64,000 nt of DNA from Glaesserella australis (GTDB lineage: Bacteria; Pseudomonadota; Gammaproteobacteria; Enterobacterales; Pasteurellaceae), in the NCBI RefSeq assembly GCF_003260095.1, contig NZ_PTPX01000002.1:178330-242329 (forward strand), given 5' to 3'. This document shows positions 17,473-28,900 of this stretch, one piece after another (position 1 is the stretch's first letter; every line of letters starts with the position of its first letter). The translations under genes and the position numbers were made by a program. Under the pieces are notes generated by a model. The model ran no database searches. It was not told the origin of the DNA and worked only from the letters and a program-made list of their open reading frames with translations.

Positions 17473-18186
17473 ATGACAGACACCCAACACCTTATTTCAA
17501 CCAAGTTGGCAGAAGCGATTGCCAACCCGATTTTTCCGCAACTGGACAGCCAACTGCGTTCAGGGCGACATATTAGCCTTGAATCCCTTGATGAACACGC
17601 TTTTTTGATGGATTATCAAGGCGAGCTTGAGCAATTTTACCGCCGTTATCACGTTGAACTGATTCGCGCCCCTGAAGGCTTCTTCTATCTTCGCCCGAAA
17701 GCGAGTACCTTAATTGCTCGTTCGGCGATGAGCGAGATGGAAATGCTGGTAGGTAAAGTGTTGTGCTATCTCTATCTCAGCCCAGAACGCCTTGCACAGC
17801 AAGGGATTTTCCATTATGACGAAGTGTATGATGAGCTACTGAACCTTGCTGATGAAAGCAAATTATTAAAAGCAATCAACCCACGTTCAACAGGTTCGGA
17901 CTTAGATAAAGCAAAACTGGCAGAGAAAGTTGGCGGTGCATTACGCCGTTTAGGGCGTTTGGGAATGATTACCCGTGTTGGCGATCAAAACAGCAAAAAA
18001 TTTGTGATTTCCGAGTCGGTGTTCCGTTTTGGTGCTGATGTAAGAGCAGGTGATGACCCACGAGAAGCCCAACTTCGCTTAATTCGTGATGGTGAGGCGA
18101 CAAGTTCAGTGGTGTTGAAAGAGCAAGCAGTCAGCTTTGATGAAGAATTTGCAAATGACGATGAATTAAATGGTGAGGAAGAGTAA
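17473..18186 (+). CDS. mukE: Chromosome partition protein MukE
   Basis: A 237-residue winged-helix accessory subunit that binds MukF and MukB in the condensin complex. Typical stretches are [54 protein letters not shown] and LEMLVGKVL-like sequence. Its last base is the first base of mukB (TAATG), so mukE and mukB are translationally coupled. Confidence 0.96.
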   Translation: MTDTQHLISTKLAEAIANPIFPQLDSQLRSGRHISLESLDEHAFLMDYQGELEQFYRRYHVELIRAPEGFFYLRPKASTLIARSAMSEMEMLVGKVLCYLYLSPERLAQQGIFHYDEVYDELLNLADESKLLKAINPRSTGSDLDKAKLAEKVGGALRRLGRLGMITRVGDQNSKKFVISESVFRFGADVRAGDDPREAQLRLIRDGEATSSVVLKEQAVSFDEEFANDDELNGEEE

Positions 18187-21100
18187 TGCAAGAGTTTGAA
18201 TTAAATAACGCTACACAAGATTTGCAAAAAAATTCGCAAAACTTACCGCTTGCACGCCCTGAAGCTATCCCCCGTGGCAAATTCCGCTCTCTGACCCTAA
18301 TCAACTGGAACGGTTTTTTTGCTCGGACGTTTGATTTAGATGAGCTGGTAACGACCTTGTCGGGCGGTAACGGAGCAGGGAAATCGACCACAATGGCAGG
18401 GTTTGTGACGGCGTTAATTCCTGATCTCACTTTGCTCAACTTCCGTAATACCACCGAAGCTGGCTCTACGTCTAGCTCTCGGGATAAGGGCTTGTACGGT
18501 AAGCTCAAGGCTGGGGTTTGTTATGCGGTGTTGGAGAGTGAAAATTCTCGTGGGCAACGGGTGATTAGCGGTGTGCGTTTGCAACAGATTGCTGGGCGTG
18601 ATAAAAAAGTCGATATTCGTTCGTTCTCATTACAAAATATCAAGCAAGATCAAACGGTTATCAGCATTTTAACGGAACAAGTCGGCGAGAAAAACGCCCG
18701 AGTGTTAGCTCTAAACGATCTCAAAGAGAAGTTTGACGGCAGTGATGTGCAGTTCAAACAGTACCATTCCATTACCGATTACCACAGTTTCCTGTTCGAT
18801 CTCGGTGTGATCCCAAAACGCTTACGCACATCGGGCGACCGTAGCAAATTCTACAAATTGATTGAAGCGTCCTTGTACGGCGGTATTTCGAGCGTGATTA
18901 CCAAATCCTTACGAGACTATCTTTTACCTGAAAACACGGGCGTTCGCCAAGCGTTTCAGGATATGGAATCGGCGTTGCGTGAAAACCGTATGACCCTTGA
19001 AGCGATTAAGGTTACGCAGTCGGATCGGGATATGTTCAAAAAATTGATTACCGAGTCCACCAATTATGTGTCAGCGGATTATATGCGACACGCCAACGAA
19101 CGCCGTGGCAATGTGCAACAGGCGATAGAAAAGCGTCAAGAGTGGTATCAATCTAAATCGAAACTCACCCTTGAACAGCAACGTTTGGTCGAATTTAGCC
19201 GTGAGATGAACGATTTGGAGCAGGGCGAAAGTTCGCTCGAAGCCGAATATAACAGTGCGTCCGATCACCTAAATTTAGTGATGAATGCCGTTCGACATCA
19301 AGAAAAAGTAGAGCGTTATCAAGATGATGTGGCGGAATTGAGCGAACGTCTTGAAGAGCAACAAATGGCGTTGGAAGAAGTGGCGGAACGTCAAGAAATG
19401 GCTCAAGCCCGTGCCGCAGAAGCGGAAGATGTGGTTGAAGATCTGCGTTCGCAAATGGCGGATTATCAACAGGCGTTGGACGCTCAACAAACCCGAGCTT
19501 TGCAATATCAACAGGCAGTCAATGCTTTAGAAAAAGCCAAACAGATCAGCGGTTTAGCTAATTTAGATCTGCACAATGTGGAAGATTATCACGCTGAATT
19601 TTCGGCTCAAGCGGACGAATTAACCGACAAAGTGTTTGAGTTGGAGCAGCGTTTGTCGGTGTCGGATATGGCGAAAAGCCAGTTTGACAAAGCCTATGAG
19701 TTGGTTTGCAAAATTTCGGGCGAAATCGACCGCTTGCAAGCGTGGGAAGAAGCCAAAGCCTTGCTTTCTGCCTATCCAAGCCAAAAAGCTCAGGCTCAAC
19801 AAGCGGTGGCTTTGCGTCAAAAATTAACGGAATTAGAACAGCGTTTGCATCAACAACAGAATGCCGAACGCTTGTTAGCAGAGTTCAACCAAAAAGCTCA
19901 AACAGATTTAGCCAGTGCGGAAGATTTGGAAAGCTACTACGAAGAACAGCAGGCTCGCCTTGAAGATTTGGAAGCGGAACTGGCTGAATTTGTCGAAGTG
20001 CGTTCAACTCAACGTCAGCAACGTGAGCAATTAAATCAGCAATATCAACAACTTGCACAAACAGCACCCGCGTGGCATACGGCTCAATCGGCACTCGTTC
20101 GTTTGCAAGAGCAGTGCGGTGAGAACTTTGACAGTAGCCAGTCGGTAATGCAGTTTATGCAAAATACCTTGAGCCGTGAGCGTGAAGCGACCCTTGAACG
20201 TGATGAGTTGGCTCGCCGTGAACAACTGTTAGACGAACAGATTTCTCGCCTAAGTCAGCCAGACGGGGCGGAAGATATTCGCTTAAATCAGCTTGCCGAA
20301 AAATTTGGCGGTGTGCTGATTTCAGAGCTGTATGAAGATGTGTCGATTGAAGATGCTCCGTACTTCTCCGCCTTGTACGGCGAAGCTCGCCACGCTATTG
20401 TGGTGCGTGATTTGGCGGCGGTTAAAACGCAATTAGAGCAATTAGACGACTGCCCTGATAATCTCTATTTGATCGAAGGCGATCCAAATGCTTTTGATGA
20501 TAATGTGTTCAAGTCGGAAGAGCTTGGGGACGGCGTGGTGGTGCAACTGTCCGACCGTCAATGGCGTTACTCAAAATTCTCAGAATTTGCGGTGTTCGGG
20601 CGTGCGTCTCGTGAGAAACAGCTCGAAAAACTCAATCTTGAACGAGATGAAACCAACGAAAAACACGCTGAACGTGCCTTTGATGTGCAGAAATGCCAAC
20701 GTTTACACCAACATTTAAGCCAGTTTATCGGAACCCATTTGGCGTTGGCGTTTCAGCCTGATCCTGAAGTGGCAATGCAAGAGATTGCTCAAAAACGCAG
20801 CGAAATTGAGCGTGAATTGAACCAAGCTAGCGGTATAGAACAGCAATTACGTCACCAGTTAGACAACAGCAAAGCTCAGTTGCAACTGTTGAATAAAGTG
20901 TTGCCACAGCTGAATGTGCTTGCGGACGAGACCTTGCAAGATAGGGTAGAAGCCTGTCGTGAACAGCTGTTAGACGCTCAGGAAGATGAACAATTTATCC
21001 GTCAATTTGGCAATGCGTTGGCACAGTTAGAGCCGATTGCGGTGGCGTTAAAGAGCGATCCGACCCAGTTTGAACAGCTTCAAGCGGACTACAAGCGGTC

Positions 21101-22670
21101 AGTTGAGCAACAAAAATTGCAACAACAGAAAGTCTTTGCCCTTGCGGACGTGATGAACCGCCGTTTGCATTTCAGCTATCAAGAAACCGTTGGCACAGAA
21201 GGCTCGGCGTTAAATGAACAGCTTCGCCAACGTTTAGACAATGCACAACGTGAGCGTGAACAGGCTCGTGAGCAGTTGCGTCAAGCTCAAACACAATTTA
21301 CCGAATATAATCAAGTGCTTACATCGTTACGCAGTGCCTTTGAAGCGAAAAATCAGATGCTCCAAGAGCTGTTGCAAGAGATGGACGAATATGGCATTCG
21401 CAATGATGACGGGGCGGAAGAACGGGCGAGATTACGCCGTGATGAACTGCAACAACGCTTGAGCCAACACCGTATGCGGAAGTCCTATATCGACAAGCAA
21501 GTGGCGGTTATTCAAGCGGAAATGGACAATCTCACCAAAGCCGTTCGCAAGGCAGAGCGTGATTACCATACTCAACGTGAAATTGTGGTGCAGGCGAAAG
21601 TCAGCTGGTGTTTGGTGCTGAAACTCTCTCGCAACAGCGATGTGGAAAAACGCTTAAATCGCCGTGAGTTAGCTTATCAATCGGCGGAAGAGTTGCGTTC
21701 GATTTCCGATAAAGCACTCGGGGCGTTGCGATTGGCGGTGGCGGATAACGAATACTTGCGTGATAGCTTGCGAGCGTCTGAAGACAGCCGTAAGCCTGAA
21801 AATAAAGTGGCGTTCTTTATTTCCGTTTATCAACATCTGCGTGAGCGTATTCGTCAAGACATCATCAAAACGGACGACCCGATTGATGCGATTGAGCAGA
21901 TGGAAATTGAGCTTTCTCGCTTAACCAATGAACTGACTAGCCGTGAGAAAAAATTGGCGATCAGCTCTGAAAGTGTGGCGAACATTCTGCGTAAAACCAT
22001 TCAGCGTGAGCAAAACCGTATTCTTCAACTCAATCAAGGCTTGCAAAATATCGCCTTTGGTCAAGTAAAAGGGGTGCGTTTGGTGGTGAACATTCGTGAT
22101 ACTCACGCTATTTTGCTCAATGCGTTATCTAACGACCGTGATCAGCACAGTGATCTATTTGAGAACCAAAAACTAAGCTTCTCGGAAGCCTTAGCAATGC
22201 TCTACAAGCGGGTCAATCCGCATATCGAATTGGGGCAACGCACGCCACAAACAATCGGCGAAGAGTTGCTAGATTACCGCAACTATCTCGATCTCGAAGT
22301 GGAAACATTCCGTGGGGCTGACGGCTGGATGCGTGCCGAAAGTAGTGCCTTATCCACAGGGGAAGCGATTGGTACGGGTATGTCGATCTTGTTAATGGTG
22401 GTGCAAAGCTGGGAAGAAGAGTCTCGCCGTATGCGAGCTAAAGATATTCTGCCAGCCCGCTTGCTGTTCCTTGACGAAGCTGCCCGTTTGGACGCAACTT
22501 CAATCAACACGCTGTTTGAACTCTGCGAACGGTTGGATATGCAGTTACTTATCGCCGCCCCAGAAAACATCAGCCCAGAACGTGGTACAACCTATAAATT
22601 GGTGCGTAAAATTGCCAACAATCAGGAATATGTTCACGTTGTTGGGTTGAAGGGGTTTGGGAAAGAGTAG
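18186..22670 (+). CDS. mukB: Chromosome partition protein MukB
   Basis: A 1494-residue SMC-like ATPase, the motor of the MukBEF condensin. The Walker A motif GGNGAGKS is at residues 60-67, long coiled-coil arms rich in Gln, Glu, Arg and Ala span roughly 290-670 and 860-1240 around a hinge, and the C-terminal head has the signature LSTGEA (from 1389) and Walker [12 protein letters not shown] (Asp1430, Glu1431). The conserved start [15 protein letters not shown] begins at residue 30, while in E. coli it begins at residue 4. The 26 extra residues are encoded over an uptake-signal-like dyad (18222-18254). No later start codon fits. Confidence 0.97.
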   Translation: MQEFELNNATQDLQKNSQNLPLARPEAIPRGKFRSLTLINWNGFFARTFDLDELVTTLSGGNGAGKSTTMAGFVTALIPDLTLLNFRNTTEAGSTSSSRDKGLYGKLKAGVCYAVLESENSRGQRVISGVRLQQIAGRDKKVDIRSFSLQNIKQDQTVISILTEQVGEKNARVLALNDLKEKFDGSDVQFKQYHSITDYHSFLFDLGVIPKRLRTSGDRSKFYKLIEASLYGGISSVITKSLRDYLLPENTGVRQAFQDMESALRENRMTLEAIKVTQSDRDMFKKLITESTNYVSADYMRHANERRGNVQQAIEKRQEWYQSKSKLTLEQQRLVEFSREMNDLEQGESSLEAEYNSASDHLNLVMNAVRHQEKVERYQDDVAELSERLEEQQMALEEVAERQEMAQARAAEAEDVVEDLRSQMADYQQALDAQQTRALQYQQAVNALEKAKQISGLANLDLHNVEDYHAEFSAQADELTDKVFELEQRLSVSDMAKSQFDKAYELVCKISGEIDRLQAWEEAKALLSAYPSQKAQAQQAVALRQKLTELEQRLHQQQNAERLLAEFNQKAQTDLASAEDLESYYEEQQARLEDLEAELAEFVEVRSTQRQQREQLNQQYQQLAQTAPAWHTAQSALVRLQEQCGENFDSSQSVMQFMQNTLSREREATLERDELARREQLLDEQISRLSQPDGAEDIRLNQLAEKFGGVLISELYEDVSIEDAPYFSALYGEARHAIVVRDLAAVKTQLEQLDDCPDNLYLIEGDPNAFDDNVFKSEELGDGVVVQLSDRQWRYSKFSEFAVFGRASREKQLEKLNLERDETNEKHAERAFDVQKCQRLHQHLSQFIGTHLALAFQPDPEVAMQEIAQKRSEIERELNQASGIEQQLRHQLDNSKAQLQLLNKVLPQLNVLADETLQDRVEACREQLLDAQEDEQFIRQFGNALAQLEPIAVALKSDPTQFEQLQADYKRSVEQQKLQQQKVFALADVMNRRLHFSYQETVGTEGSALNEQLRQRLDNAQREREQAREQLRQAQTQFTEYNQVLTSLRSAFEAKNQMLQELLQEMDEYGIRNDDGAEERARLRRDELQQRLSQHRMRKSYIDKQVAVIQAEMDNLTKAVRKAERDYHTQREIVVQAKVSWCLVLKLSRNSDVEKRLNRRELAYQSAEELRSISDKALGALRLAVADNEYLRDSLRASEDSRKPENKVAFFISVYQHLRERIRQDIIKTDDPIDAIEQMEIELSRLTNELTSREKKLAISSESVANILRKTIQREQNRILQLNQGLQNIAFGQVKGVRLVVNIRDTHAILLNALSNDRDQHSDLFENQKLSFSEALAMLYKRVNPHIELGQRTPQTIGEELLDYRNYLDLEVETFRGADGWMRAESSALSTGEAIGTGMSILLMVVQSWEEESRRMRAKDILPARLLFLDEAARLDATSINTLFELCERLDMQLLIAAPENISPERGTTYKLVRKIANNQEYVHVVGLKGFGKE

Positions 22671-22679
22671 TTGAAATAT

Positions 22680-22702
22680 AAGGACGCTGGTTTGGCGTCC
22701 TT
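22680..22702 (+). terminator. Terminator of the muk operon
   Basis: AAGGACGC (22680-22687) and GCGTCCTT (22695-22702) form a stem, followed by TATTATTGT. It separates mukB from the Druantia-like genes. Confidence 0.65.
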
Positions 22703-22766
22703 TATTATTGTCATGTCCCCTTGAAAACATTAACTCTATTCTTTACGAATATATAGGAGAATTTAT

Positions 22767-25700
22767 ATGTCTTTTTCACATGATATTTCATATTGGATGA
22801 GAACATTTTTTACTTCTCGAGAATTAGAGCGTTCTACAGGCAAGCCTCTTTATACTTATCGAATGCTTGATTCTGAATTTTCACAGCTACAAACTCTTTT
22901 ATCACAATCGAAATTAGATAAAAGTGATTTAGACCGAACTTTATCCGCAGCCTTTTGTTTGTACTGTGCGGAATGGTATCGGCGAGAATATCGGAGTGGC
23001 TGGACTTGGAGTGGAATTGAACAGTCATTAAACCAAAAATTAGATAGTAATATAAGAACACGGCTTATTCAACAAGGGTTTGCTTATTGGAAACGAGAGA
23101 TTGTTCAATATACAAAGAATCATCATAGTTATTTAGGTTCTGTTTATCGTGAAGGAGGATTACCCTATACTTTATTAATTTCCGAAAATAGTCGTTTCCA
23201 AGAATTATTTAGAAATATATTAGCCTTTTATTCTCAAAATCCTCAGGTCGTTTTAGATCCTTTATTATTACTCCCTTATCTTACTTATTTCCCAGAAGCG
23301 TTAAAAAACGAAACAACCTTATCTTTAATTACTGAAATGGCAACAAAAATTGCTTATTTAGTAGAAAAATACGATCTTTCTCTTCAAACATCTCCAGCCC
23401 ATTATTTAGATATCAGAAAACCAGACTGGAAAGTTGATTTTCCAATACCATTGAATAATGAGACAGCAGATAAATTATTATTAAGTTTGTTAGATACAGC
23501 TGTTAAGGTGCGTAGAAACCATACAAAGGATAATGAACGTTATACGCTAATACAAACCCTGATTAATACTGAAGAGTTTAAATTTAAAGTAGAAATCAAA
23601 TTAGCAAAGCTAATAACTATTAAGTCACAATATCATCTGACTCAAGCTCGCTGTGTATTGAGTTTATATGAAGGGAATGAATGTTTAACAAATATAAGTT
23701 CTGCATATGTTATTTCTAGCCATAATGAACGTTATGATATTAGTTTGCGCCAAACATATGCTCTGAGCTATAGGAAAAATCCTAAGCTTCCGATTTTTTT
23801 AGTGTTAGAACAGCAAGGCGTTATTGTATATAAAGAGCTTCTCGCAGAAAGTGAAATTGATGTAGCAGAAATGCCTTTAGTACTTAATGCAGATACTCCA
23901 CCAAAGGTTATTGGTTTAGGAAGTGTCCACAGAAAAATGGACACTTTTCATGTAGTTTTAGCAGAACAAGCAAGTATTGAAATTCAAGATGAATATTCTG
24001 AACTTATTGCAGTAACTCCTGAAGAAAATGGCTTAAAACATTATCTTTTATCAGGTAAAGCGGTAGTTAAATATCAGAACGAGAAATTTCATATTTCTAG
24101 TCATAATGAAAAATTAAAAAAACAATTTCGTCTAGTTGGTTCAATGTTACCTTATTTTACTCCTACAGGTTGTCCAATTTACTTAGGATTACCAAAAATA
24201 AGTCAATTAGATGATGAATTCCGGCTTGATATGGGACAAGGACATAGTGTTTATGGTGAAAAATATGTACGAATTTTAGATCAATCAGATAATCTTTTAT
24301 TTAAACAAAAAATAGCAGTATTACCTGAAGATTTTAGAATTAAATTCAGTAAATCTAAAAGCCCTAAAGAAGGTATCATAGAGTTTTATTCTGAGAAGAA
24401 TTTTATTATCTACAAACCTAATAGTTCATTAGGTATTGAAAGTGAAATTATTAAGAATCAAACAGGGTATAATAGCAAACATCTTCTTGTAAGAAATCTT
24501 GAAAGTCACAAATCAAAACTACAGCTTGGAATTGGTATTAATCTACAATCTAAAGTTGATATCATTCTGCCATTTCCTTCATCAGGTGTGCAAGTTTTAG
24601 ATCATGAAGATCAAGAAGTTTCAATTTATCACTCTCTCTCTTTACACGAACTACTAGGTAGTCGAGTACGTCTCTATCCTGATATAGGTACAGCAACAAA
24701 CTATTCTATTGATTTAAAAAACAGCCATAATAATTTTTATTGTTTTCAATATCTTGTAAAAGATAGTCCATTAGATATAAATTTAAATGAATTTAAGCCA
24801 GAAATAATGTCTTTGTTTTCGGTATCCAAAAATTTGGATGAGCAGGTTAAGTTAATTATTAGTCAAAATAACTGTGTTGTTCGCCAAATAAATTTAACAC
24901 TTTATGCCACAGATTTAATTCTCCAAGGGAATGAAATTAAAATGAAAAATCCTAGCGAAAAAATTCAGCTAGAATTACTTTCTTTAACTTCATTAGAATG
25001 TACAAAATTAAATAAAGATATTAATGGTAATTTTATATTGCCAAATGAACTTGATTCCCCAAGTTTGATTTTGTCAAACGCCAATTCTGACTTAAAGAGT
25101 AGGGCAATTTTTATACCTGCTACGAGTAAATTTGAAGTTGAAGGCGATTTACAGCAAGCTATTGTATTACCTCCATCTCTTTATTCTAAAGGAATACAAG
25201 AAGTATTGAATAGAATGGTAGAAGACTTAAATCATTCTGGATGGGATTATTTATCTCGACTTTACCAGAAATTTAGTTATTTGCCATTATCTACTTTTTT
25301 TGTCTGGAAGGAATTAATTAAAAACAATAAGGCATTAACTGCTTTTGTACTAAAATATCCGAAAACGGAACATGTTATGGAACATTTACAATATGAATTT
25401 AATGTAATTTGGTCTCTTGTTCCTATTAATATGTGGTCTGAACAAATCATTCGATTTAGACAGAGTTTAAATTCCTTACCTGAAATTATTATTGAATCAT
25501 TAATAAATAATAAGCTAGAACAAATTAAACGTTTCTCTCCAAGTTTTAGATATTCAGAAAAACCTATTACCCGTGAAATGATGAAACGTTGTTTCTCTGG
25601 TTGGTATCAAGAACTTCACAATAAAAATCTTGAAAGATTTTGGATAAGTGATTTTGGTACAGAACTTGCTAGTTGGGCTAGGGACAAAGGTATTGATCTT

Positions 25701-25910
25701 AATATTCAGTTTGAATATAAGGAACAAGCGGTTATTTTCTTTCCATTTTTTGCAGCAGCAGTAACTTGTGGAAAAGAGAGTTTCGATAGTTTACGCTCAA
25801 TGGAAGATAAAGATTTCTATACATTTAAAATGTTGATGGAATTTGATATTGATTGGTTTAATTCTATTTATTTATGCGCAATCCAATTATTTAAAGATGA
25901 GGAAAGATAA
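22767..25910 (+). CDS. druH: Druantia type III protein DruH (STY4851/YjiT family)
   Basis: A 1047-residue protein with no motif that I can link to a known activity. I assign it from the N-terminus (WMRTFFTSRELERSTGKPLYTYRML, then LSAAFCLYCAEWYRREY and WSGI), which fits the STY4851/ECs_5259/YjiT family, from its size, and from the giant helicase gene that starts right behind it. In type III Druantia systems DruH and the helicase DruE together protect against phage; the biochemical role of DruH is unknown. No signal peptide or membrane helix is seen. The middle part (about 250-800) looks beta-rich and the end helical. The gene is clearly more AT-rich than mukB. ATAGGAG precedes the ATG. It has room for its own promoter after the mukB terminator. 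Confidence 0.8.
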   Translation: MSFSHDISYWMRTFFTSRELERSTGKPLYTYRMLDSEFSQLQTLLSQSKLDKSDLDRTLSAAFCLYCAEWYRREYRSGWTWSGIEQSLNQKLDSNIRTRLIQQGFAYWKREIVQYTKNHHSYLGSVYREGGLPYTLLISENSRFQELFRNILAFYSQNPQVVLDPLLLLPYLTYFPEALKNETTLSLITEMATKIAYLVEKYDLSLQTSPAHYLDIRKPDWKVDFPIPLNNETADKLLLSLLDTAVKVRRNHTKDNERYTLIQTLINTEEFKFKVEIKLAKLITIKSQYHLTQARCVLSLYEGNECLTNISSAYVISSHNERYDISLRQTYALSYRKNPKLPIFLVLEQQGVIVYKELLAESEIDVAEMPLVLNADTPPKVIGLGSVHRKMDTFHVVLAEQASIEIQDEYSELIAVTPEENGLKHYLLSGKAVVKYQNEKFHISSHNEKLKKQFRLVGSMLPYFTPTGCPIYLGLPKISQLDDEFRLDMGQGHSVYGEKYVRILDQSDNLLFKQKIAVLPEDFRIKFSKSKSPKEGIIEFYSEKNFIIYKPNSSLGIESEIIKNQTGYNSKHLLVRNLESHKSKLQLGIGINLQSKVDIILPFPSSGVQVLDHEDQEVSIYHSLSLHELLGSRVRLYPDIGTATNYSIDLKNSHNNFYCFQYLVKDSPLDINLNEFKPEIMSLFSVSKNLDEQVKLIISQNNCVVRQINLTLYATDLILQGNEIKMKNPSEKIQLELLSLTSLECTKLNKDINGNFILPNELDSPSLILSNANSDLKSRAIFIPATSKFEVEGDLQQAIVLPPSLYSKGIQEVLNRMVEDLNHSGWDYLSRLYQKFSYLPLSTFFVWKELIKNNKALTAFVLKYPKTEHVMEHLQYEFNVIWSLVPINMWSEQIIRFRQSLNSLPEIIIESLINNKLEQIKRFSPSFRYSEKPITREMMKRCFSGWYQELHNKNLERFWISDFGTELASWARDKGIDLNIQFEYKEQAVIFFPFFAAAVTCGKESFDSLRSMEDKDFYTFKMLMEFDIDWFNSIYLCAIQLFKDEER

Positions 25911-28900
25911 ATGAAACCCTATTTTGCAGCTTTAAGAAATCAGGCAAATAATAAAGCAAGAGAAGCGAGTTTAAGTATTTTAGGTATTTCTCAACCTGAA
26001 CTTAGAAATCATTTGAGTCACCAAATGAACCAGTCAGAAACTTTTGTTGCAGAACCTGTATTTGAACCTATGTTTGCATGGGAAACAGATAGTAGGAAAA
26101 TGACTGATTTAGTGAAGGAAAATTTGCTTTCTGAAGCGGTAGTGAATGCGTTAGATAAGGCTAAAGATAAGGAAAAATATAAACGCTATGCTTTTGAAAA
26201 ACATTGGTCTCCCTTTAAACATCAATACCAAGCATGGAAAGATCTGTTGTCTGAAAAACCACAATCTCGCATTATTACTAGTGGTACAGGTTCAGGAAAA
26301 ACAGAATGTTTTATGATTCCTGTTTTGGAAGATTTGTATCGTGAAATGGCACAAGATGATCAAGCCTTAATAGGCGTTAGAGCACTCTTTTTATATCCAT
26401 TAAATGCATTAATTAGTTCTCAGCGTGAGCGATTAGAAGCTTGGACAGGTTATTTTGGCGGTAAAATCCGTTTTTGTTTATACAATGGGGATACCAAGGA
26501 GCATGCAGATAAAGTAAAAGCTGAACAGGATAATCTTCCACAAATGGTACTTTCTCGTGAGCGTTTACGTGAAAGTCCTCCGCCTATCCTTGTAACCAAT
26601 GGCACCATGTTAGAACATATGCTTATTCGCCAAGTAGACGCGCCTATTTTAAATAAATCGAAAGGTAAATTACGCTGGATTATTTTAGATGAAGCTCACA
26701 CTTATATGGGCTCTCAAGCGGCAGAGTTAGCCTTACAATTACGTCGAGTGATGCATGCTTTTGATGTTGAAGCAAAAGATATCCGCTTTGTTGCTACATC
26801 TGCAACAATTGCTGGTTCAGATGCGGAAGCGCAGCTTAAGCGTTACTTAGCCCAACTTGCGAATATTTCAGAAAATCAAATTGCGATTATCGGCGGGCGT
26901 CGCCAAATTCCACCACTTTCACCTTTACCCGAACAAGATTATACCTTAGAACAGTTAGAGCAACTTGAAAGTGAGCAAGAAGTTTCCGAAATGCGTTTTA
27001 ATGCTTTATTAAGTTGTAAACAAGCGGTACGTATGCGGCAATTTTTTGCAGAACAAGTGCGTTCAGTAAAAGACGCGTTAGCTGCTTTTCCTGCACTCTC
27101 GGAGCAAGATCTTTATCGTTGGCTTGATCTTTGTACTTCAACTAAAGCCGAAAAAAACGGTGAAGCATTTTTAAAATTACGTTCACATTATTTTCAACGT
27201 ACACTTGCAGGTCTTTGGGCTTGTATTGATCCAAATTGTTCTGCTAAACATACCACTCCATTAAAACAAAATTGGACATATGGTAAAGTGTTTAGCCAGC
27301 AAAGATCGAAATGTGATTGTGGCGCAGCAGTATTAGAATTAGTGTTTTGTGAAGAGTGCAATACTCCACATTTATTAGCAAATTTACAGGATGAGCAACT
27401 AAAACAATGGGCAGGTAAAGTTGAAGATGAATTTGTTTTATTGGATGAAAGTGGTCCTGAAAATATAGATGTTCCAGATGTTGTTAATATGCAATTAGGG
27501 GAAGAAGTATTACTTAGTCCATATTCACACCCTGATTATATTCCACGCCAATTTGATAGAAATGGTTTATCACAAGATTTAAAAGGGAGCGTAATTCGCT
27601 ATTATCAATTGCATAGTGATACTCAAGTGTGTTCTGTATGTGATCATAAAGGGCGAGGAACGCATGGTAAAGCAATGCGTCGTAGTTTACTTGGCGTGCC
27701 TTTTTATGCAATGAATCTTGTTCCAACCGTGTTGGAGTATTGTGCTGAAAGTGAAGATAATAAACTTGATAAGCCTTGTCGTGGTAAACGTTTGATTACT
27801 TTTACAGATAGTCGTCAAGGTACGGCTAAATTGACGATAAAAATGCAACAGGATGCAGAGCATTCTCGTCTACGTGGTTTAGTTGTGAAAAAACTAAAAC
27901 AATCTGTTAAATTCAAGACAAGTTTATCTCCCGAATTAATTAAAAAAATGCCAGGGCTTGATAAACTTGATAAGGAGATACTAAAACTAAATTGGTCAAA
28001 ATGGCAAGAGATTTTTGATCTACAAACAAAACAAGAAATTGAAGCTTATTTACAAGATGATGGCGATATTTCACCGCTTGCTAAGCCTTGGAAAGAGATG
28101 GAGACTGAAATTGCTAAGGATATTGGCTTAGTTATGTTAGAAGAGAATCGTCGTTTAGAACCAAATATCTTTAATGAAACAGATGGTTCTTTGAGATTAG
28201 CGAGATTGTTATTATTACGAGAATTTACTCGTCGCCCAAAAAGTCGCAATAACTTAGAGACTCAAGGTTTAGTAAAATTAGTTTATCCTGCCTTAGAAAA
28301 AATTAATCGTGCACCGAATTATTGGGATAATAGAGGGCTAACACTAGAAGATTGGAAAGATTTCTTAAAAGTTTCCCTTGATTTTTATGTCCGAGAACGA
28401 ATTTTTGTAGAAATTGAACAGGGTTTAAAACGTTGGATTGGTATTCCGATGTTTGAACAACGTTTAATTAGCCCAACATCTCAAGATGCTGAACAAAGTA
28501 ACTATCGCCGTTGGATTCAAGTAAACCAAGGAAAAAGACAGCAACAACGATTGATTAGTTTGCTTGTGGCAGGTTCTGGGTTAAAACCAGAGAAAAATGC
28601 CGATGCGGATATTTTAAATGAGTGGTTAAAAGCAGCTTGGTCTGATTTAGTTCGGTTACAAATTCTTACAGAATCTGATAAAAAATACCGTTTGGATTTT
28701 ACACATCAGCCGAAAGAGAATGAACATAATGTAAGTCTTGCTTTAATGGATAAAGCCTATATCTGTCCTATTAGTAACAAGTTGCTTGACACTACATTTA
28801 AAGGATTTACCCCTTATTTACCATCTGCATTTATGGAGCTAGCTAAGACACCTGATTTTGCTGAGTTCAAGTGTGAAGAAGTGAAATTACCAGCGCTTTG

